Source of the DNA: Megamerina dolium
Lineage: Eukaryota > Arthropoda > Insecta > Diptera > Megamerinidae
Reading direction: 5' to 3'
Assembly: GCA_963854835.1 (NCBI GenBank)
Contig: OY978525.1
Span: 24,141,253 to 24,205,252, forward strand
DNA: 64,000 nt
Positions within the stretch are counted from its first letter, which is position 1, and each line of letters opens with the position of its first letter. The notes below the pieces were generated by a model. It made no database searches. It was not told where the DNA came from and saw only the letters and a program-made list of their open reading frames with translations. The translations under genes and the position numbers were made by a program. Below, piece after piece: positions 58,101 through 64,000 of the stretch.

Positions 58101-60206
58101 GGGGTATCATTGCTCAATTTAAAGCGAATAGCTTTGAATGAGACAGTTTTAGTTGAAATTATGTAAATCAGGTTATCACTGTAAACGCATTTTTTGATTT
58201 TAAATTTCACAGTCAGCTGTTTACATTTATTTTTTAGTACACAGGGTTGCATATGCTTCACTTAAATAGCTTGTGGCATTACTTCATTAAAATACCTTAA
58301 ATGGTAGCTGTCGTTAACATCGATCGCCAATCACAATCAATCACAATTACTATTATTACTGTTCGTTATTACCATTACAAACATCGAATGAAGCGGAAAA
58401 AATGACTTGTGGCACTGCATCATTTTAATGCAGCTGATCGACCGACTCACATCAATCACAATTACTATAATTACTATTCTTCATTACCATTACAAACATC
58501 GAATCGTATGTATTTAATATTGCATTGCATACAAGAATATAAGATAAAGAAATTGGAAAATGCATTATTTTGGATTGGGTGTCAAAAATATCGCAAAAAA
58601 CATGTTATTGCAGTGTTAAAATCGTATATTTATTGATTTTGTTATTGACTTCTTTTCTTTTTCCGGACGTTCGTTGGTTTTTTCTTTCGTATAAAGTGAA
58701 ACAAATGTGTTGAAAAATATTCACGTGCGATTGCCCAAGTTTTACGTGCACTAATTTCAATGCGTTACGTCCATAGACCGATATTGAATGTCGACTTTTG
58801 CGAAATATTATGAATTCATGGAAATGTAGGCTAAACATATTTTTTTGATTTGTATTTGTATTTGTGTATTTAAGGATGACATTTGAATGATGCTCTATTC
58901 CATAATTACCATTAATGAAAATCCAATTAATATTTGGCATGTTTTATGCGACACTCGTACTTAGCTAGCACATATAAATACATGGCAAAAGAACAACAAA
59001 GGTGCTAACTTTAGGGTATAAAAGCGAAGCTCCAACTACTTTCATTTTTCTACTGTACAGAGATAGTACTTATGAATACCTAATTTGTTAACGTCAAAAA
59101 TGTTACAATTAAGAAGCAAAGGAAAAGGAAGAATGTTGCAACAAAATTATTTCACTATTTTTGATATAATTAATAAATTAAATAATCATAGTTGGCTTTA
59201 TTTAAAATTTATGTATAAAATAAGAATTAAATGAACTCTGTTTAGGAAACTTAGCATCCACATATGCCGTTTTATTGGCACAAAGATCGCGAGTTGCTTC
59301 TGCTGGGATGACACTTTTTTTTCTGTTATGTCGGAATATTTTCTATAATTTGCTATGTTAATTTAAAACTTGAATATCTACCAGTTGTAGCACACTTAAA
59401 AGATTATTGCGCTTCTAAATCATTTAGGTCCGTAGTTAAAGTTAAATTTGGGATCCATCTTAAATTTAATATTGGCTTTTTGACAGATTTTTGTATGAGA
59501 AATTTTTCGATACTAAATTTAAGATCAATCTTAGTTTGAACTATAACTACGGGCTTAGATATTATTTAATTTCTACAAATGAAAATTTCTATGCGTTATT
59601 CCATATACCAACAATGAATGCCAAGTTCCTGAAATATCTGTCGATTCATATGGAAATCTCATAAAAAATTGGATGAAATCAAATACATCAACATTTTGTG
59701 TTCACAGAAAGCGCCAACTAGTTTTTTAATTGCATTTTAATTATAAATTGCAGTACATTTAAATGTAACAAAATCCATCATCACAAGTACCTGCAATCTG
59801 TACAATGCCTTAAAATCACTTTTATTCGTTGACTTTTATAGTCGATACCTTTCTGATTTTCTACTTCTTATTTATGTGAAACACTCTGTATATTAATTTC
59901 AGATTTTAAAATAAATAATTATTTGTCTTTTTTGATATATGTAAATTTCGCATAAAACACATTTTATTTTGCTAAAGTTGAAGGACTTTTAAATACGAAT
60001 AAAATGTATTCTAGATTTTTATTGTTATTTTGAATTGGCACATTATTATTATTTGTATGTAGACATTTTTTTAAAATGTCAACGAGTTGAACCTAATCAT
60101 GCTACAAACTTTCACTACGAGTATATAGGTACGAGTATTTTTCGGACACATTAAACAACTTACAATTTGTAAGTAGAACAGCAATTAAAATATAACTAAA
60201 ATCCAT
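49123..60206 (-). CDS. Predicted secreted Ser/Thr/Pro-rich protein, complete
   Basis: Minus-strand model: 60206-60164, 55671-55543, 51894-51003, 50937-50328, 50268-49123 (TGA), gt/ag borders, phases 1, 1, 2 and 0, total 939 aa. The first coding exon gives MDFSYILIAVLLTN, a signal peptide starting at aaaaaaATGG. Then TVYGFLDFTTTIGNTVMVFS; a Ser/Asn/Lys-rich middle with a Ser run and an Asn/His run; an Ala-rich stretch; a Thr-rich part with repeated pieces (ATIKSPFTFQ, KKTRFITVTSTFEKTL, TTLNTMYLTDETAETPSLET, TTFVTTSVAL); and a Pro/Tyr-rich end (PGFYPQPYPPYAYVG). The Thr/aromatic repeats recall arthropod extracellular proteins with a DUF4758-type domain, but that is from memory and weak. No catalytic motif or membrane anchor after the signal peptide. 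The four downstream exons are firm; the first rests on phase fit and the signal sequence. Introns hold SINEs, a mariner tail and a large repeat element. Confidence 0.8.
52118..52317 (+). pseudogene. C-terminal scrap of a mariner-like transposase
   Basis: Reads RSCDLTPLGYTKSHVY, then IDQLEVNIRATIVAIQPEML and ending KKSRGGHLNDILF. This matches the usual end of mariner/Tc1 transposases (RSPDLTPLDFFLWGYxKxxVY...L..NI...I..I.PEM...........C...RGGH...I.F) with the DFFLW piece deleted. It contains the third catalytic Asp region only in damaged form. Antisense to the host gene. The N-terminal part is not found nearby. Confidence 0.7.
53371..53562 (+). mobile_element. tRNA-derived SINE, copy 3 (3'-shortened)
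   Basis: Head agtgccgtagctcagtggtt with intact A box and B box-like gggttcattctcc. The body keeps atcgaaaagattt and ctgtcgggaagcaattgg but lacks much of the 3' half, resuming with ataagtaggtattcttct. Confidence 0.8.
54462..54727 (-). mobile_element. tRNA-derived SINE, copy 4 (interrupted by copy 5)
   Basis: Minus-strand copy with its 3' end at left. Read in reverse it shows gggttcaatactcggctgaag (B box and junction), atcgaaaagatttttctttc, gtgatgtcactagggttttg, gtacgtcccttctaatactg and ggccaaagagccc. Its tRNA-like head continues at 55101-55125 (atcagaaggccaac), beyond copy 5, which was inserted between the anticodon arm and the T arm. Confidence 0.8.
54728..55091 (+). mobile_element. tRNA-derived SINE, copy 5 (near full length)
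   Basis: The most complete copy: gtgccgtagctcagtggtta, B box ggttcaatacc, all body words (ctgtcggcaagcaattggca, gaaccggctaaaataagtag, gaagctcggccaatgagccc) and a T-rich end. It is flanked by a 9-bp target duplication tatctaaag (54719-54727 and 55092-55100). It lies head-to-head inside copy 4. Confidence 0.9.
56469..56510. repeat. CCGT/CTGT microsatellite
   Basis: Runs of ccgt units then ctgt units inside the 56.3-57.9 kb element, near its left end. Confidence 0.9.
56800..57715. repeat. About 297-bp tandem repeat, three units
   Basis: The phrase aaaatca(g/a)(t/c)gt(g/a)ccacgcccact occurs at about 56935, 57233 and 57530, spaced 298 and 297 bp. Between them recur ccatacaaagt, gcttacaaaccatt-like, gagcaactaggctcacagaa, ccacgcccagtgtttatcgt and aattgacactta. 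It forms the core of the surrounding element. Confidence 0.85.
58268..58507. repeat. Direct duplication of about 105-120 bp
   Basis: Copies at about 58268-58392 and 58405-58507 share cttgtggcattacttcatta/cttgtggcactgcatcattt, aatcaatcacaattactat and ttaccattacaaacatcgaat. Not part of a recognised element. Confidence 0.7.
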
Positions 60207-60346
60207 TTTTTTTATTAATGCAAGTGTTGTTGTTGTTCTTGTTGTTTTACTACTAAGTATTATCACTATTGTACTTGATGATTTTGTGCATGTGTGTGTG
60301 TAGTACGTTAAAGTCAGCTTTAATTCTTCATGCTGCTGATTTTGGG
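60207..60346 (-). other. 5' UTR part of the minus-strand gene's first coding exon
   Basis: A pyrimidine-rich acceptor (ttttacag on the minus strand) ends just right of 60346. The next 140 bases lead to the ATG at 60206 and contain one very short upstream ORF (Met-Lys-Asn). A further 5' exon and the promoter would lie to the right, possibly outside the window. Confidence 0.5.
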
Positions 60347-60719
60347 CTGTAAAATAAAAATAAAAAGAAGAAGGAGAAAAGACAAATTTATTTTATGAAT
60401 ATTAAATAAAAATATTTTAAATAATAAAACAATATTAATGACAATAATAATAATAAAAGTAGGTTATATTTTATATGTGCGACGGTCGTTAAGGTTGTGA
60501 TGAGTTTAATTTTCGGCGGCATGCTATTTATTTATTTTTATTTTTTTTTTTACGCAATTTATGACAAGCGATAATCCTTTAAAATAAAAGAAGATGATGA
60601 TGAACGTTTTCAAATATAAATATCTCGGTTATGAAATTATATTCGGTAAAGACAATCAAACTGGGTTGAAGATGGGAGAATTTTGGAAAAGTAAAAATGA
60701 TTTTCCGAAATGTTTTACA

Positions 60720-61330
60720 AGAAATCTTTATGACCAAAATGCTGCGAGTGGGTCTTACGGTGTATAAGGACAAGACGAAATACCTGGTGTTAACAAACAA
60801 AGAGTCTCGACGTCTTGGACAGCACGTCACTATTGATAAATACGTTTTTGGAGTAGAGAAGTGTTTTGTCTATCTTGAAACCAGCAGCCTGAAAATATTG
60901 TGAAGGGTCACTCTTGCTAACAGGTGCTTCTCTGGTACTACTAAGTAAGCAATTGAGAAGTCAAGCCCTCTCTCGAGAAATGAAAATCACACTTTAGAAG
61001 CCTCTCATCATAACTGTACTTGCATATTAGGCCGAAGCTTGAACAATTTCCACCTCAGATGAGATAATGCTCGGAGTTTTCGATAGAAAAGTCCTACGCA
61101 AGATCTTTGGACCTCCTTTGCGTTGATGGCGGGTATTGAATATGGTACAACCATGAGCTATATGAGCTATATGCCGACACCGACATAGTAAAGCATATCA
61201 AAATTTAGCGGAAGAACGCGCTCCAGCTAAGGAGGTGTTATATTCGGAACCCGCAGGTGGACGATGCAGAAGAGGCTTGGAATTTCTAACTGGCTTCAGC
61301 TAACGAAGAAAAGACACAGTAAGTAAGTGA
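60720..61330 (+). pseudogene. RTE-like retrotransposon, degenerate 3' reverse transcriptase part
   Basis: Reading across frames gives KTKYLVLTNKESRRLGQHVT, IDKYVFGVEKCFVYLE, LANRC, a broken LYGAEAW region, SFRxKSYARSLDL (normally ERKVLRKIFGPL), DGGY.IWYNHEL.ELYADTDI and RNPQVDDAEEAWNF.LASANEE. The order matches the end of RTE/Jockey-like LINE proteins common in fly genomes. Several stops and frameshifts; clearly dead. Confidence 0.75.
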
Positions 61331-61429
61331 GTATGTTGCGAGGGTATTAAAGAGCAAAGAAAATATCAATGTTGGGAATAACCGAGTAGCAAATATGGCT
61401 TTAAGAATTTATAAGGAGAGGGAGACATA

Positions 61430-61650
61430 AAAAAAGAAAGAGAGAGAAAAATGGTTCACAAGAATCAAAGTAAAATGGAGAAAGGCTGGTCAAGTAGCTC
61501 GCATGACAGATAATCGTTGGATCAAACGAATTCTTGGATGGAGACAACAAGAAAATAAGCGAAAAAATCATTTAAAAGGTGGAGAAGCGACATTAAGAGA
61601 ATGATAAATAACTGCATAAAGGCAGCTTAGGATAGAGAAAATGGGAAATG
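61430..61650 (+). pseudogene. Second RTE-like C-terminal fragment
   Basis: Reads KWRKAGQVARMTDNRWIKRI LGWRQQENKRK, as in the K.KWAGHVARM.D.RW...L.WRPR tail of RTE-type proteins, then a degenerate ...RQL.IEKMGN end. It differs from the adjoining fragment, so two related elements or a rearranged one are present. Confidence 0.65.
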
Positions 61651-62218
61651 GTTGTGTTTGTGGTTTCAAAGTGAAATATCGTTATAACTCACATCAGTAA
61701 TTCTTCTTGACTCCATTCCTACAGATCTGGAAATTATTCACAGAATTTTGTTGAATTTAAGCAAATCGATCTTAATTTTTCTGACATCTTCAAGTCTAAT
61801 TAATAAATAATAAATAAATTATCAACTCTGCGAAGTTTTTTTTTTTTTCAGTTCCTTCGCCTATTTTTCTCAGCTGTTGCTATCAAATAGCTACTTTTAA
61901 CTGTACATATACCACACATTTATGCATATTTTATAACTGTTTTGCATAATTGTTGTTACTGTTGCTTGTTATTGTTGTAAAACAGTTAAATTAAATAATT
62001 TTTTTTATTATTGGTTTTATGTATTTTGTTTTTGCTTTTGTGTGTACAGATGTTCAATGCTACTTAGAAATCTGCCCGTTACGCACATCTAATCTAATTC
62101 TTCTAGCCGTTTTATTCCACGTTTAATGGATTGTACATTTTAAGATGTCCTTGAATTTCATTTAAGTATTACAAGGTCATACAAAAAATGAAATTTATCT
62201 TCAAACCTGTAGACCAAC

Positions 62219-62226
62219 ACACACAT

Positions 62227-62260
<34 letters not shown>
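62219..62260. repeat. (CA)n microsatellite
   Basis: About 20 CA units with one interruption. A short CCG run follows at about 62328. Confidence 0.95.
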
Positions 62261-63548
62261 TCACTATATGGTGCGTTGTGCGGTGATGTTCAAATCCGTT
62301 AAACAAAAACAACCACCATCACCACCACCGCCGCCGCCGCCCTCCTTGGTCAATACCATAAATAATTCATAAATTAAATTTTTTAAATATTATTCATATA
62401 CAAACAACAGAAAAACAAAACAAAATAAAAAAACATAACAACAAATCAGAAATAAAATATATTCAATAAGTATCTATGCACATGCAGACAGAGACACATT
62501 TATTCGTACCTAAATGTATATATATATATTTCATATACACTAATACATTAATACGCAGATTTACTTAACCGTTAATTATGACCAAAACAAATCGCTAACA
62601 TCTTGAACTTATCTTAATGTATGCATGCATGCATATTTGTTGGTAATTTAATTGGTATTTAAGTGCAGCATTGCTCGGTATAATAAAATTGATTTTAAAA
62701 ATGACCAATTTCGTTAATGAATTGCTATGAAATATTAAAATACATAATATGCGAGTAAATGTAAACATAGTAAGTACCTACATATACATATAGCCAAAAG
62801 TAATATACATATTTGGATTTTGGCTAAAATATACTACTACAAACATAGTTGTAATATTCGTAATTTCACCGACATTCCATTGAAATTTAAAATAAATAAA
62901 AGCCGAAAGTTTTCTTTCAAAATTAATAATTCAGTTGACCTTATTACACATTTTTGTACATTATTAACAGTAAAGTCTCTATTCTTAAATATCATTTCCG
63001 TTAAACTACTTATACAAATTTTCCTTTTTTAGTGATTCTAAATATTTTTGCTTCAATAAATAAATCACTTCTAGTTTATATGCATTTCAAGGTCATCGAA
63101 AAATTGTTTGTGATCTGTTTAAGTCGCAACTTTTCAAATTTATATTGAATTAAAAACTTTAGTGACAAGAATTATACAAAAAAAAAAAAGCTTGAGCATC
63201 TTATTATTATTTCTTTAAAATATGTGTAGGCATATTACTTGAAAAACTTGACATGTACAATAACATTTAGAGTATGATAATTTTAATGGTGTAAAAAAAA
63301 GAAGAACTAATTAATCATAACACTCTAATTTTATATTAACTGACTAAATACTAGCTAAGTTTAATTCAAATACTTTCAATATTTCTTTCTCTTGAATCGC
63401 ATTAATTTTCTCTTAATAAATATATTCCACTACAGTTGCCAATAATTTCGTAAGTAAAACAGTACACTAAATATAGAAATTTATTTACTAATTTACTTCT
63501 TAATCTACTTCTTAACCTATGCCATATGCGTTTGCATAATTATACCAA

Positions 63549-63584
63549 GTATGTTGCTTCAGTATGTTGCTTCAGTATGTTGCT
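63549..63584. repeat. 13-bp tandem repeat
   Basis: gtatgttgcttca occurs nearly three times in a row. Confidence 0.85.
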
Positions 63585-64000
63585 AACAGACTCTACAGTA
63601 TTTTCTACAGTACTTAATTTCCCAGTAAGAATTATCTAGCAACGAAATTTTAGAGAGTACGAAGAGTTCGCTCTCAAACAGAAAAATATTCAAAAAGTAG
63701 TTCACAGAAAGAGCTGATTGTGAATATCAATTTCAAAAAGGAAGCGATTCCAAGCAACTTGCATCTAGAACGCACTATGTTTTCCTGAATACTGTCTCAA
63801 ATGACTTCGATTAACTAATAAGAACTAATTCTGAAACCTAATCCATTGGTAATTTGTTATCTTCTTATAATTTTAAATTTATGCACACTTCTTGAATATT
63901 TTATTGTTGTCATACAATATGTGTTTCAATCATACATATGTTTTTCTTACAAGTAAACATTTATCCAGTAAAAACTTGTAAGTTCTCTCACAGCGAACTG

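Larger units (their letters stand above)
55672..60163. other. First coding intron of the minus-strand gene
   Basis: 4.5-kb intron. It contains a 1.6-kb element with internal tandem repeats (56.3-57.9 kb) and a local duplication at 58.27-58.51 kb. The stretch 58.7-60.1 kb is AT-rich; two similar phrases (gcgttacgtccatagaccga near 58.76 kb and gcgttattccatataccaac near 59.60 kb) hint at another old duplicate. Confidence 0.6.
60347..64000. other. Right flank: no gene, decayed retrotransposon pieces
   Basis: Apart from the RTE-type fragments and simple repeats listed separately, this stretch is AT-rich without recognisable coding exons. It may be the 5' intron or promoter region of the minus-strand gene. 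Confidence 0.45.

Overview
The window is AT-rich, intron-rich animal nuclear DNA. Its proteins read like those of a higher (cyclorrhaphan) fly: a dipteran-type Kcc cotransporter, an RpS26 that follows Drosophila closely, Asn/His/Ser/Thr homopolymer tracts in coding exons, and mariner, hAT, non-LTR and tRNA-derived repeats. A tephritid-like fruit fly would fit, but the species is inference. All gene models below were built by hand from splice sites and reading-frame phase.

Layout. 1-2.9 kb: 3' part of a tetraspanin gene (+), first exon(s) off the left edge. 2.9-10 kb: intergenic DNA with one decayed LINE scrap. 10.1-32.1 kb: complete Kcc (SLC12 K-Cl cotransporter, +), with two alternative first coding exons 14 kb apart that splice in the same phase to 20 shared exons (1082 and 1069 aa). 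Its long 5' introns hold foldback-type repeat clusters, tRNA-derived SINEs, an antisense 5'-truncated LINE with a 14-bp target duplication and a Harbinger-like MITE. 32-36.9 kb: repeats, including a 1.65-kb non-autonomous hAT element with a perfect 8-bp target duplication. 37.0-43.2 kb: a gene (+) for a 1050-aa predicted secreted, low-complexity, Thr/Asn-rich protein, whose signal peptide lies on a 40-nt exon and whose second intron carries nested mariners. 46.2-46.9 kb: complete RpS26 (+), with an exon that codes only for the start Met. 49.1-60.2 kb: a gene (-) for a 939-aa predicted secreted Ser/Thr/Pro-rich protein, again with its signal peptide on a tiny first coding exon; its introns hold SINEs, a mariner tail and a 1.6-kb element with 297-bp internal tandem repeats. 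60.3-64 kb: no gene seen, only decayed RTE-type retrotransposon pieces.

The genes do not form a functional cluster. Kcc exports K+ and Cl- across the plasma membrane, RpS26 is a 40S subunit protein, and the tetraspanin organises membrane microdomains. The two large predicted secreted proteins are unassigned and are the least understood genes here. The repeats are layered (SINE inside SINE, mariner inside mariner, hAT inside a foldback repeat), so their relative ages can be read from the nesting.
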